From Notamacropus eugenii (lineage: Eukaryota > Chordata > Mammalia > Diprotodontia > Macropodidae), in contig NC_092874.1 in assembly GCF_028372415.1 (NCBI RefSeq), forward strand, positions 241,901,461 through 241,965,460: a DNA stretch of 64,000 nucleotides. The letters run 5' to 3'. The translations under genes were made by a program, and so were the position numbers. The notes below the pieces were generated by a model. It made no database searches. It saw only the letters and a list, made by a program, of their open reading frames with translations, and was not told the origin of the DNA. Positions 21,455 to 32,780 of the stretch are shown one piece after another; the first letter of the stretch is position 1, and every line of letters begins with the position of its first letter.

Positions 21455-22380
21455 TCAAGCATTTATGAAATGCCTACTGCATACCAAGTGCACTGATAGA
21501 TCCTAGGTATACAAATATGAGGGTAAGATTGAAACCATCCCATTTGGTTCTAGTAGTCTGACTAGTAAATAATACTTTTAGATTGAATCAGACAATCAGA
21601 ACCGAGTCAATCAAAGTGATCTACCAGCTGATCAAAGTGACAACTTCAGCTTTAAGCACTTCCACCCTTACTCAAAGTCAAAATCAAAACTACCTCTGCC
21701 CTCAAGGACCTTATGTTCTAAGAGAGGATATAATATGCACTTTATATAGGTACAGACTGAAACAAATGTAGAGATGTACAAAACATCTGTGCAGCCCTTG
21801 ACTGGAAAGTGGTCTTCTGGGAATTATAGTTTTTCCCAGCTGGAAAAATGGTTAAAACACATCAGAGCTGGGAAATGAAACCTGGAAGATTGGCTATCAT
21901 CGCTTCTGCTTTTCTTATCATCCCTGTACCCCTTTCCCCAGAGTACCAACAATCAATATGGTATAGAAGACTTCCAGAAGACAATGGTCCAATTTGGGGG
22001 CTACACGTAGAAAACAGATACAAAGTAACTTGGAAGGGTAGAGACTTGCTGCTTCAGTGGAAGGAAAGCAACACACATGAAAGGCTTCATACAGAACAGA
22101 GATGCTTGGACTGAACCTTGAAGGAAACCAGGGGTTCCAAGAAAGAAAGCATTGCAGAAATGGGGGACAGCTAGTACAAAGGCATGGAGAAAAGGCAGAT
22201 AGAAGATGGAGTGAAGGTTCTTAAAATAATCCAGGCAGAAAGTAAGGAGGGTCTGAAATTTAGTTGTGACTATGTGAGTGGTAAGCAGGGAGAGGGGGAA
22301 TAGGTAAATTGTTGTAAAGGTAGATATGGTAGGATTTCACAATGATTATTAGATAAATGGAGTGCCTGAGTACAAGGAGT
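21455..22380 (-). mobile_element. L2 3' region, fragmented
   Basis: Reverse-strand L2: 'ATGAAATGCCTACTGCATAC' at the 3' end, 'CTGCCCTCAAGGACCTTATG' near 21700, then 'AACCTTGAAGGAAACCAGGG' and 'AGTACAAAGGCATGGAGAAA' (22110-22190). A stretch at 21780-22000 does not match and may be an insertion. Confidence 0.7.
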
Positions 22381-22434
22381 TGACAGCAACAAGGTGGCAA
22401 AACCTAAATGACTGAAAGGATGGTAATTTCACCT

Positions 22435-22510
22435 CTTTTTATCTCAGTTTCATCAACTGCAAAATAAAGGGGCTGGATTAAGTGATCTCCAATGTCCCTA
22501 CCTGTGGTGT
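22435..22510 (+). mobile_element. MIR fragment
   Basis: 'TATCTCAGTTTCATCAACTG' followed by CAAAATAAAGGGGCTGGA, the MIR 3' core. Confidence 0.7.
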
Positions 22511-22739
22511 GACAGGAATGAAGAGTCCTATCAGCCCTGAGGAAAGAAGGAATAAAAAACAGCCAGAAACAAAACAGTCTGTGGGGTTAAGCAGATAGAT
22601 GAAAGAATTCATTTAGCATGTTGATATGACATAGTATGCTTCTCTGTGCTCTACTAGCCCACAGATAAAACTCTCCTCTTGATCTCTGGGCAGTCTGTCT
22701 GCAGTGGAATTAGCAGAGCTAGCAGCAAGCAATACTTAC

Positions 22740-22990
22740 AAATACTATAAATAAATGTTTATGAAATACCTACTATGTGCTAAGCACTTTACAAATATCT
22801 CATCTGAGATTTTAAAAAAAAGAAGCTGGAAGTAGGTGCTATTATGACCATTTTGTAGACAAGGAAACTGGGGCAGACAAAGATTAAATTCCTTCACTGG
22901 GGTCATACAAGCTAGTAAGTGTGAAGCTGGATTTGAACTCAGGTCTTCCTAAATCTAGGCCCAGTGCTCTATCTACTGTGCCACTTATGT
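22740..22990 (-). mobile_element. THER/MIR-type SINE
   Basis: 'CCTACTATGTGCTAAGCACT' through 'GGATTTGAACTCAGGTCTTC' to 'CTCTATCTACTGTGCCAC', a near-complete reverse-strand CORE-SINE. Confidence 0.88.
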
Positions 22991-23139
22991 GCTCTACAGG
23001 AACTACACGGCAGCTTCCATATCATGGTGTCTCTCAGGGTACTGTTCGCCTTTTACTTTCCCCAGTGGTTTGACTACACTGGATCTGGTGGGGGAATGGT
23101 GTATAGTACAGTACTTCTAGACAATATTAAGGACTTGGA

Positions 23140-23400
23140 TATATACATACACACTATATATATATATTTGCATATAGATAGATACATGTATATATCGATT
23201 GGTATAGATAGATCTCTCTATAGATACAGATATATTTATTTGTGTATATATATTTGCACATATATAGACAGATACAGATATTTAGAGATAGATATAAATA
23301 TAGAAATATCTCTATATCTATATCTATCTATATCTCTAAAGATATATTTATTTGTATATTTACATTTTATATATATATATTGTATATGTATGCATATATG
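23140..23400. repeat. TATA/GATA complex microsatellite with hairpin
   Basis: Mixed TATATA, TAGATAGA and TATCTATC units. TTTAGAGATA (about 23280) and TATCTCTAAA (about 23331) bound a roughly 60-bp imperfect inverted repeat. Confidence 0.9.
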
Positions 23401-23404
23401 TGTG

Positions 23405-23712
23405 TGTGTTCATGCTTTGTTGCCAAAGAAGACCATGCCGTAAGAGAAATAATGACATGACTTGCACTTGACTTTGTTTTGAGTGAGGGAGGGCTGTGCA
23501 GGTCACCAGCCTCACTCCTCCAGAGCCATCTGAATCCAGCGACCAGATATTCATCAGGATGACTGGAGATGACCCAGGATGAGGCAATTGGGGTTAAGTG
23601 ACTTTCCCAAGGTCACACAGCTAGTGAGTGTCAAGTGTCTGAGGTGAGATTTGAACTCAGGTCCTCCTTACTCCTGCACTGGTGCTCTATCCACTGCACC
23701 ACCTAGCTGCTC
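23405..23712 (-). mobile_element. RTE-tailed tRNA/CORE SINE (tail type 1), full length
   Basis: Reads on plus from the tail ('TTGCCAAAGAAGACCATGCC'), through the middle ('CAGGATGACTGGAGATGACC', 'CAAGGTCACACAGCTAGTGA') to the tRNA-like head ('ATCCACTGCACCACCTAGCT'). It lies between two TA-rich microsatellites. Confidence 0.9.
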
Positions 23713-23796
23713 CATATATATATATGTGTATGTATATATATATATATATATATGTATATACATATATATATATATATATACATACACATATATATG
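23713..23796. repeat. (TA)n palindrome
   Basis: TA-rich tract that is nearly its own reverse complement: ATATGTGTATGTATAT on the left and ATATACATACACATAT on the right. Could extrude as a cruciform. Confidence 0.92.
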
Positions 23797-23924
23797 GAAC
23801 ACCCTACCCAAGCTTCACTTAATGTGGAACAGCAATCTTGAGGGTTTTCCCCTGCCAGTTTGATTTTTTTTCTTTTTAAAGGGGTCATCTCTTGATTCAC
23901 TTCTTAAAGAGGCCTTTCAATTTT

Positions 23925-24170
23925 GTTGTTTGTCATTTCAGACAATTTGTGACTCAATTTAGGATTTTCTTGGCAAAGATACTGGAGTTCTTTGCTGTTT
24001 CCTAATCTGAATCATTTTTCTAAACAGATGAGGAAACTGAGATAAGCAGGGTTAAGTGACTTGTCCAGAGTCACACAGCTAGCAAGTGTGTGAGGCTGGA
24101 TTTGAATTCAGGAAGATGTCTTCCTGACTTCAGGTCTAGTGCTCTATCTACTGTGCCACCTAGCTGCCCT
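23925..24170 (-). mobile_element. RTE/BovB-tailed SINE (tail type 2)
   Basis: 'CTTGGCAAAGATACTGGAGT', 'CCAGAGTCACACAGCTAGCA' and 'TCTACTGTGCCACCTAGCTG' in antisense order, near full length. Confidence 0.88.
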
Positions 24171-24179
24171 AAAACTTTT

Positions 24180-24600
24180 CAAACCAAGCTACAATTTCCC
24201 TTTCTAGGGTTATCATACATTGATCCTCTTCACTCACTCGACAATCCATATACAGCTCCTTTGCCTTTGAATAGGCTGTCTCCCATGCCAGGAATGCACT
24301 TGCTTCTCACCACCACCTCTTAGCATCCCTACTTTCCTTCAAAGCCCAGCTCAAAGGACACTGTCTACACAAAGTATTATTTCCAGAGTTTCCCAAGTAT
24401 TACTTAGTGCCTTCCCTACCTCCAAATGTATTTATTTTGTACATAATCTGAATACACACACACACACACACACACACAATTTCCTTGAAGGCAGGGATCA
24501 TTTCACTTTTATCTTGGCATTCTCAGGGAGTAGCACAGTTCTTAGCACAAAACAGGCACTTAACAAATGCTTGTTAATTGAATGACTGATTGGTGGTATA
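24180..24600 (+). mobile_element. L2 3' region
   Basis: 'CTTCAAAGCCCAGCTCAAAG' and 'CCTTGAAGGCAGGGATCATT', then 'CAGGCACTTAACAAATGCTT' at the 3' end. A (CA) tract at about 24455-24478 is inside. Confidence 0.85.
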
Positions 24601-25775
24601 CTGGGGCTAATGAACTTATGTATTCTACTAGAAAATTCTAAAATTAAACAGATAAATTACAAAATTAAAATTAGGATAGGACCCCAGCAGCTGTGTAGTT
24701 CAACTCAAACCCCAAAGAAATTCCTACTATAAGATTTGTTATGAAATACTATTGGTTATCTGCAAAATAATTAAAATTTAAGTGCCAAAGAGTGTGGAAA
24801 GATTGTTGAATTCATTATTTTTGTGGAGTTTTTTGAGATATGGAACATAGCATATTATATTATAATTTCCTTTTTCATACTATTTTTAGCCTTGGTCAAG
24901 CTACCTTTAGTTTTTTTGAATAAGTCAGTTACCTTTTAATTGCTTCTTTTCACATGAATTAGTCTCATAAGTATTTATCTGGTGGTAGTGATCACAGTTA
25001 CACTGCAGTCCTACATGGCTAGGTTGGAAGTTTGCCTGAATTGGAGGACACTTTATGGAGAATACACTAAGCTACCTTGGCTGTTATTGGCTGACTGTAT
25101 TAAGTGATGAAAGATTTGGGTGTTTCAGAATGACAAAACAAACCTCATGGGTCCCCCATTGCTGCAGGGGGTGAAGAGCTAGATTGCTTCATCAGAGAGT
25201 ACTACCTATTAAGTCAGTAAGAATGGCTTACTCAGTGGACCTAAAAGAGAGTAATTCTGTATTTGGTTCTCTCTTTCCATCTTTGGACCATGTCAAAACT
25301 CTTCTAGCTTCTCCTTTAGGAGAGGGGGGGAAAGGACCATCTGCACCACCTGGAGGATAAGTAATTACCCTAGGGATGATCTGATTGCATTTGGCTATTA
25401 TTATACTATCCTTTTGTGTTGGACCTATAAAAGAGAGAAAGGACTCTGCAGTAGGAGAACTAGAGACATCCAGAGAGAATATAGGAACTGTAACAGTTGA
25501 TGAACCAAGTGGTAACAGTAATATACTAACTCCTCTCTTATGCATGTTAGGTTAGATTTTCCTTAATGGTATTGAAACCATCCTGGATTGAGATCTGACT
25601 GGCTCAGGGGACTAAAGACAGGCTGTTGGATATCACCTCTCGATTATCTAAGTAAAAAACAGCGGGACTCCAGGTACTCTCTGACGCTTGACTGGCAAAC
25701 TATAATGGACAACTAAAGCAAGGTGTCTTTGAAGCAAGAAGTAGTTCATCAGGTTGTCTTTCTTTTTTTTTTTTT
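24601..25775. other. unassigned, about 1.2 kb
   Basis: No coding exon recognised. 'CCTATAAAAGAGAGAAAGG' near 25427 would pass as a TATA box, so an old LTR is possible, but no ends, target duplication or viral genes are visible. Confidence 0.3.
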
Positions 25776-25779
25776 CAGT

Positions 25780-26045
25780 TCGATCAAGATTTATTAAGTA
25801 TTTACTACATTCCAGGAACTGTGTTAAGTGCTGAGGATACAAGAAAAAGAGATATTCCCTGATTTTAAGTAACTTACAGCCTAATGAGAAAAGACAACAC
25901 ACTAAAAGGAATCTAAAGAGCTGGAGAGGGGGGAGGAGAATACAAAGGGTATCCAGTAAAAGGCATGTTGTTTCATGAAGGTGATGACAAGCAGAGCAGC
26001 TGATGGAGAATGGACTTAACAGGAAGGTTATGAGCCCTCTGTAAA
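25780..26045 (-). mobile_element. L2 3' end
   Basis: A T11 run is followed by 'AGATTTATTAAGTATTTACT' and 'AGTGCTGAGGATACAAG', the reverse-strand L2 3' signature. Confidence 0.8.
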
Positions 26046-27585
26046 GGATGATTTTGGGAGAACTAACATGTTCTACCCTTCATCTCTTCAATCAGAGGGG
26101 AGAAGCAAAAGAAGAAATTTACTGCTTCTGTTCTAGATAATACGGCACTGAGTTAGGACCCAGGGAACTGAAGTCTGAATACTAGTTCTGCCATTTACTC
26201 CACATCAGATTGTCTTTATTGCATAGCCTTGTTGAATATCCTTCTTCCTTGGCTAAGTAAATCTTATTAACTGTTCAATGATTTAACAGTGTTTCACTTC
26301 ATTGCATCATTGAATGCATACTATCAGGGGACTGACCTGAGCCATAACAGAGCTAAAAGTGGGTCTGGGTCCTGGATAGGACAATGTATGTTTTCATAAC
26401 ATTCTCAAGGAGATGATAATAGAAGCCCAGGAGAGACAGGGGTGAAGGAATGTTGCCTTTGCCAATGTTCTAAGTCACAGAGCTGGAAAGATATCAGGGA
26501 CAGTCAGTGATGTAACCTCTTAACCTCATAAAGACAATGGAGCTGTCCTATTCAGCCTCCTGCAGAGTGGCAGATGGATTTCTGGGACAATACAGAGTTC
26601 CTGGACCAGACTCCTGGAGAAAGGAGGATGAATTTCTGGGACAATAGAGTTCTTGAACAAAGCCGCAGAAAGGCCAAGGAGGAAACATTCCAGAGATGCC
26701 AGTAGGGGTCAAATCTGAGCTCCTCTATCAATCCTTCTGGAAGAGAACCCTGAAACCCTGGCTGTTGGGAGGAGTGTTCGGAGTTTCTGGAATTCAGTCT
26801 TCTAGAGAAGTGCCCAAAGTGCCTGGTCCCAGAGTTGGAGGAGCATCAACTGAGTCTCTTGAGGATGACAAAATGTGAACTCTGCCCTATAATACTGGTA
26901 GGAGTTATTCAGATGACACTGGGTTGTTGGAAAGGAGGTTGACTCTTCAGCAACTGAAAAGTTGTTTTTCTTAGTCGGGGAGGAGGTAGGGGAGGAGGTA
27001 GGAGACGAGGCCAAATCCTTAGTGTAGCACTGTACTTGTAGATCCCTGGATAGGTCTCTGGGGTAAAGGTAGGACTTACTAGAAAATCAAGGAGAAGTGA
27101 ATTGACTGTTTATGTGCTACTGTGAGTCCTTTATGTTTCTTTACTTTTTATAAGGTTGTATTAGTGCCTGTTCTAGCTCTGGGCAACTGCCTGCTAACCC
27201 ATCACATAGATGCAAATCGTGCTAGTGTGGAAAGTAGTGAACAAAGACCCTAAGTGAATGTTAGACAGTTTACTTCACAGTTCAGAGTTTAGAGACTGGC
27301 TCCGGAGATCTGAGTTAAATTCAGGCTTTGAAAAAGCTTTGGCACCTTTCTTCTTTGTACAAACTCAAGACTGACTTCATAAGGGGGAGTTTTTTGGAAT
27401 CAAAGGTTGTGAGAGACTATGGGAATAGACCCACAGCCATCTATGGGTGAGGCAGACTCTACCTACTTTCCTTTCTCCTTTCACCTGTTAACCAAGTAAT
27501 GCACAAAGACCCTAAATTGGTAGCAATCAATAAATCTAACTTGGATATGCAAGTTTTTTGTGGGGGCACTCCTTTTCCTTCCCGG
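26046..27585. other. unassigned, about 1.5 kb, with a 54-bp tandem duplication
   Basis: No family recognised. Two adjacent units (26573-26626 and 26627-26681) share TTTCTGGGACAATA and GAGTTC(C/T)TG. Near 27525 'CAATCAATAAATCTAACTTG' could be a polyadenylation signal of an LTR or old transcript. Open frames are short and unrelated to known proteins. Confidence 0.3.
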
Positions 27586-27589
27586 CATG

Positions 27590-27832
27590 GATAGCTAGGA
27601 TTTATGTAATATTTAAAGGTTTGCAAAGTACTTTAGAAATATCTCATTTGATCTTCACAACAACCCTGGGAGGGAGGTGCTATTATTATCCCCATTTGAC
27701 AGGTGAGGAAGCTGAGGAAGACAGAGGTTAAGTGACCTGTCTAGGGTCACAGAGTTAGTAAACATCTGAGGCTGATCGGAACTCAGGTCTTCATGGATCC
27801 AGGCCTAGTGTTCTATCCACTGTGCCACAAGC
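27590..27832 (-). mobile_element. THER/MIR-type SINE
   Basis: 'AGGTTTGCAAAGTACTTTAG', 'CATTTGATCTTCACAACAAC' and 'GTTCTATCCACTGTGCCACA', a near-complete reverse-strand CORE-SINE. Confidence 0.88.
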
Positions 27833-27834
27833 TT

Positions 27835-28330
27835 TATCTCAGAATCACTCATTTGAGAAACCATTCTGCAACAAATACAGGCATTAAAATGCACAGAAAA
27901 CCTTTTCATCCATTTTTCTTGATTAACAATTTGAATTTTAAGGAAAACAAATCCCTGGAACCTAGAGTAACAGTACCAATCCAGGACTGAAATAATGTTG
28001 AATGCTTGCACAACAGCTAGGCCCTTTTACCCACTGCTGAGTAGACACAGATTTGTACCATGTTCTTTGATCCCCAGATCAAACTCTGGTGGGGTGGGGG
28101 GAGGGAAAGGCCAAAGAGATGTGAAATTTTGAGACCCCTCCCCACCCCAAGATTAAACTTGTTTTATATAAATCTAGAGTTAGGGACCATTTGACCTCAG
28201 GTTAGATAAGTATAGATAGAGTTCAGAGTTCAGAGCAAGAAAAGATTAATGTGGTCTGAAGAAATTAGAGAAAGTAGGATTTTAACCTCCTCTGATCCAA
28301 AATCTCCAGGAATTCTCTGATGCATCTAGG
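27835..28330. other. unassigned, with a G-rich hairpin
   Basis: TGGGGTGGGGGGAGGG (28090-28105) faces CCCCTCCCCACCCCA (28135-28149), an inverted repeat with a loop of about 30 bp. Otherwise nothing recognised. Confidence 0.4.
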
Positions 28331-29062
28331 ATAAAATGTACTATCATTCACCTAACCCTAAATGCACTATCATTCACCTGGCATGTAAAGTGCTCCATAA
28401 TCTGGTTCTTGTTTACCTTTAGGGGATCATTCTCTCATATTCATTGTTTGACCTATATTGAAGTCCTAGCTGTTCTCTGAACTTGACACAGGCTGGCTGT
28501 TATAGGCCAAAGTCATCATCATAGGTCATCCCCATGCCTGCAGTTCAATTCCTCCTTGCCTCTACCTCTAAAGACTTCTTCTGAAGGCTGTTTCAAGGAC
28601 TAAGTCAGGAATTGTTGTTTAGTTATTTTTCAATCATGTTCGACTCTTCATGACCCCATCTGGGATCATGGCAAAGATACTGGACTGGTTTGCCATTTCT
28701 TTCTCTAGCTCATTTTACAGATGAAGAAACTGAGGCAAATAGGGTGAAGTGACTTGCCCATGGTCACACAGCTAGTGAGTGTCAGAAGCAGGATTTGAAC
28801 TCAGGTCTTCCTGACTCCAGGCCTGTCACTCCGTCCACTGTGCTACCAAGCTTCCAGGTGCCATTTCCTAATCAAATTTTCCCTTGATCCCTTCAATTGT
28901 AAGTGTTTTTCCCTGCCTCAGATTACTTCTCATTTATTTTATCTGTTTGCATGTTTCTTGTATGTTTCTGGAGAATCAGGAATGTCTTATTTTTATCTTT
29001 GATTTTAGGACATTTGATTCTTGCACACACAAAGTCCCTTAATAGATATTAGTTGAATTAAA
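28330..29062 (+). mobile_element. L2 LINE fragment
   Basis: 'AAAGTGCTCCATAATCTGGT', 'CTCTGAACTTGACACAGGCT' and the 3' end 'AATAGATATTAGTTGAATTA'. Split by a SINE at 28612-28852. Confidence 0.75.
28612..28852 (-). mobile_element. RTE/BovB-tailed SINE (tail type 2), full length
   Basis: 'TGTTCGACTCTTCATGACCC' tail, 'CATGGTCACACAGCTAGTGA' core, 'CGTCCACTGTGCTACC' head, antisense. Inserted in L2. Confidence 0.9.
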
Positions 29063-29239
29063 TGGCGCTAGGCCTTTAAGGATAAATAAAAAAAGTGGAA
29101 TGAGAACAGAGTATACATGTAGAAAAATGAGAATTCATAAAGGAATAGAAGAGTCTGAATTGCTGGGGAAAAGCTTGGCTTTTGCATGGTGGTAGCATTT
29201 AGTGTTTTCAAACAATATTTTTCTTTTTTTCCTTTTAAA

Positions 29240-29425
29240 AAATTTCCTACTTACTAATATTTTATTTTTTCCAATTACATGTAAAGATAGTTTTCAACAT
29301 TAATTTTTATAAGATTTTGGGTTCTGAATTTTTCTCTCTCCCCATTCTCCCTTTCTAAGATAGCAAGCAACATGATATAAGTTATACATGTACAATAATC
29401 AAACAATCTTTTTCAAATTATAAAC
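29240..29425 (-). mobile_element. L1 3' UTR fragment
   Basis: 'TTCCAATTACATGTAAAGAT' and 'GATATAAGTTATACATGTAC', antisense L1 3' UTR. Confidence 0.75.
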
Positions 29426-29589
29426 TAAGGAAAATGTTTATTTGTTTATTAATTTTATTTTGTTGCCAAAACAAAATTATTACTATATTTAATTTATTCT
29501 TTTTTTGGGTTCCCAAACCTATATAATCAGATTTCTTTATAGCAGTGACAATATATTATATTTCACATAATAAATCACTCTAAAAGAAT

Positions 29590-29765
29590 CACGGAATAAT
29601 GATGGATACCCACTTCTGCATATACTGACTTTGTGATTCTGGGCAAATCATTTAACCCTTCAGGGTGCTAGGCAACTATTTAAGGTTATAATTTGCAGAG
29701 AAGATATCAACTCACTTTGGCAGAGGAATTTTTCTCATCTGGGAGTTTCTGGTACCAATGCAAGG
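29590..29765 (+). mobile_element. marsupial CORE-SINE
   Basis: 'TTCTGGGCAAATCATTTAAC' then 'GGTGCTAGGCAACTATTTAA' and 'CTCATCTGGGAGTTTCTGGT', a marsupial SINE 3' part also seen at 42810-42975. Confidence 0.75.
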
Positions 29766-29769
29766 ATAT

Positions 29770-29905
29770 TTTCAGTCTCTATCTTCTCTAAAGTTTATAA
29801 AATGCTTTCCTCACAACTTGTACAAGTATTATTGTCCTCATTTTACATATGAGTAAACTAAGACTGAGCAGTTAAATGGATTATTGTAATGTTAACAGGA
29901 TATAA
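29770..29905 (-). mobile_element. MIR/THER fragment
   Basis: 'ATTATTGTCCTCATTTTACA' and TGAGTAAACTAAGACTGAG, antisense core. Confidence 0.6.
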
Positions 29906-30059
29906 GATCTTCCTTACCCATTAATAGGCCTTACATGGAGCCTATTAAGGGAAACTTACTTAGGGGAAGCTTCCTTGTATGAAGGCTTTCACACTTTTTG
30001 CTAATTTGTAATTAGGCACTGAGTCAAGAGAGTTGTGATGCCTTCTGGCTCTGAGAAGT

Positions 30060-30062
<3 letters not shown>

Positions 30063-30116
<54 letters not shown>

Positions 30117-30146
30117 TATACACATATACACATATGTATATATATT
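30063..30146. repeat. TA/TACACA microsatellite
   Basis: A (TA)n run followed by TATACACATATACACATA units. Confidence 0.95.
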
Positions 30147-30149
30147 CTG

Positions 30150-30635
30150 AGGTGAAGTTTTGCTTTGGGAGCTTGCTTGTGAGAAGGACATTGTAATTCC
30201 CTGGTTAAGACTCTGAGTAGCTGTATGTTCACACCCTGATTGCTCAGATGTAAAGGCTGTCTTGATCCAGGGATGTATGTAAGGTGCATTGCAATGTTCC
30301 TTTGATTCAGGCAGTAGAGTCCTGCTTATATTTTCTCCATTTGTATTTTCTCTGAAGTTCAGGGTGTTGACTTTCCCCTGAACTAGTGAATGTAATTTAA
30401 AAAGATTGTTGACCCCTTAAACAGCTGTCTTTCCTGATAAAGCAGATCTAAGAGCTTGTTCTAGTAGCCATCCTGGGTATGATGGGGTGCCTGCTATTAT
30501 AATTATTTAAGATTACAAAGCTTTTATTAGAGCTTCAACCTGAACCCCGGTCTTTTAAATCCAAGAAGAGCTAGCTTTTCATTACTGAAATTGAAAAAAG
30601 TACCAACCCACCCACTTTACATCTACCAATGTAAA
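30150..30635. other. unassigned spacer
   Basis: No gene or clear repeat family recognised. Confidence 0.3.
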
Positions 30636-30636
30636 A

Positions 30637-30674
30637 CCTTTAACACACACACATACACACACACACACACACAA
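30637..30674. repeat. (CA)n microsatellite
   Basis: ACACACACAT then ACACAC to 30673. Confidence 0.93.
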
Positions 30675-30829
30675 TTTCTTAGTCATTGTAGATGCTACTC
30701 TTCCAGATAGTTTTTTAATTTTTGATTATTGTGGCTTGCTATATTTCTTTATATTCTTCCTATATGTCACCTTAATGGCAAATATATTGATATTGTAACA
30801 TTGACACTTAATAGCAAATGGACCAACAA

Positions 30830-30955
30830 CTGTAACATTGATATTGCAACATTATGGCATTCCCATATTTATTTAACCATTCCTCTATTATGTCATATGT
30901 AAATTATTTCCAGAATTTATTACATCACAAGTAAAGGAGTTATGATCAATAGTGG
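30830..30955 (-). mobile_element. possible L1 ORF2 3' fragment
   Basis: 'TTTATTTAACCATTCCTCTA' resembles the antisense ORF2 end region. Weak. Confidence 0.35.
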
Positions 30956-30959
30956 CAAA

Positions 30960-31395
30960 TACAGATTTTCCAAGCGTTTGAGAGTTAGAAGGGGTCCATA
31001 AGTCACATAGTCTAACTAGTTCTTGAAGACTTCTCTCCAAAAGCATATTTAACAAGGGGTCATTCACTCTCAGCTTGAGAATCTCTAGAAGGAGAAACTC
31101 ACTATTTGCCAAGATAGGATAGCTTGGTAATTGTAAGCTGAGTTCCAAACTTGGGACTTTTTGCTCATTGGTGGAAATCAATGCCCCCTAGCCGGTGTGA
31201 GGGTAGGCTGAATTGTTGAGAGACTTGAAGAAAGTCAGCAACAAAGATAATCGCTTCTTAACACAGCCCTTCAATTATTTGAAGACAGTTACCAGGCCTT
31301 CCATCCCCACCCCCACAACTTCTCCAGGCTAAACATTTCCAGATCTTTCAGTTCCCTGGTCCTTATTGCCTCACTCTAGAGGCTTGTTCAGGGAA
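30960..31395 (+). mobile_element. L3/CR1 fragment
   Basis: 'CATAAGTCACATAGTCTAAC', 'CTTCAATTATTTGAAGACAG' and 'TTCTCCAGGCTAAACATTTC', a strong L3/CR1 signature. Confidence 0.8.
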
Positions 31396-32030
31396 TTCTA
31401 TTTCATCAACTTTTATTATGCACTTATTACATGGGGCATTACAGACAGAAAGACCAAAAAAAAAAAGTGACTTTGAGCAATGAAGAAGTAAACGCACTCT
31501 AAAACCTTGCTGAGAAGTTACAGGAAACTATTTTGATTGGTTTCCAATGACTGGGGTGGCTTCCAAAATGATCAGTGATTGAGAGTCAAGGCATACTGAC
31601 TTGTTGCAAAAGTCAAGGGAGTTATGAAACAGTCACTCATCTTTAAAAGCATTCTCTCCCTTGACCTATCTAGATTAACTTAGGGATGACCAGGAGAAGG
31701 AAAATTTCTTTTGACATTTTGTTTCTTTTTCTGAGCACAGGAAGCAGAGTTCTTGAAAAAATGAACTTTTCCAGCATTAGGGAATTCAAGGGCAATCTTG
31801 AGAGAGTATATCTTCCTGTGGATAGATTTTAGGAGGCCTGGAAGTGGGGAGGAAATTGCTTTTACTTTCACTCTAACTGAAATTCAACATTTTCTTTAAT
31901 TATTTAAAAAATATGATTTTTGAGAAGAGATCCATAGGCTTCACCAGACTGACTGAGAAAGGGATCCATAATGCAGAAAAGGTAAAGAAACATTTTCCTA
32001 GATGGAAATTTCTTTAAAAAGATTTTCCTT
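31396..32030. other. mostly unassigned, L2 and hAT scraps
   Basis: 31400-31460 may be an L2 3' end ('TTATTATGCACTTATTACAT'). 31905-31995 ('AGATCCATAGGCTTCACCAG') resembles a mammalian-wide hAT end. The rest is unassigned. Confidence 0.35.
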
Positions 32031-32034
32031 TTGA

Positions 32035-32145
32035 CAAATCATTTCAACTCTCTGAGGCTTGATTTTCTCATCTGTAAAATGAGGGGGTTGAACCTGATAA
32101 GCTCTAAAGTCTCTTCTAGCCCCAAACCTATGATTCTAAGGGAAG
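32035..32145 (+). mobile_element. MIR fragment
   Basis: 'GATTTTCTCATCTGTAAAAT' with 'GTCTCTTCTAGCCCCAAACC', MIR-type 3' core. Confidence 0.75.
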
Positions 32146-32399
32146 GATCACCAATGTATTCTCTTTAGTGGAAGAGAGGAACATAGAGACCAGAATATCT
32201 GAAACTTGCCTTCCCTGTAAGCTACTGCTAAGAGCTGCTTAGACAATACAGATGGAAAGAGAAGTGTAACTGTTAAGAAGTCCCAAATCATCAAATAGCC
32301 TAACGCCTTTCAGAATTTTGTTTCTGTGTTTTTTTTCCCATGGGCTCTAGTGCATTTTCATTTGTGTGTTAAATAAAAGCCACCCCATACCTAATGTCC

Positions 32400-32780
32400 A
32401 TATTGAACACCAATTTACAATTTTAATAGTAATGTAATAGTGTATCAGTTTGGTAGGTGCTTTAATTTTCATTTATTTGATCATTAGACTGAACAATTTC
32501 CCATGAACATTCATTTTCCTTCATTTGTAAATGTTTATGTTCTTTGAACTTTTCCCAAGTTGTAACATGGAGTTAAAAATTTTTATTTATATTTGTAAAT
32601 CTTAGAAATTTGGATCAATTCCTTATATATTCTGTGTGTCAGACTTTTATCAGACCTATTCACCAAAGAAAAGATTTTCTCTACTTGATTACTTTTCCTT
32701 TTATTTTGGCTACATTGTTTCTTCTACTATATAGGGTTTCTAAAATTTTTCATTATAATTTAATCTCTTTTGGACTTCTC
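32400..32780 (-). mobile_element. L1 ORF2 fragment
   Basis: Antisense ORF2 DNA: 'TTTATTTGATCATTAGACTG', 'TTCCTTATATATTCTGTGTG' and 'AGACTTTTATCAGACC'. Confidence 0.6.

Noticed and set aside
22964..23443. 159-codon frame
   Set aside because: Mostly translates the TATA/GATA microsatellite (Tyr/Ile repeats) and a SINE.
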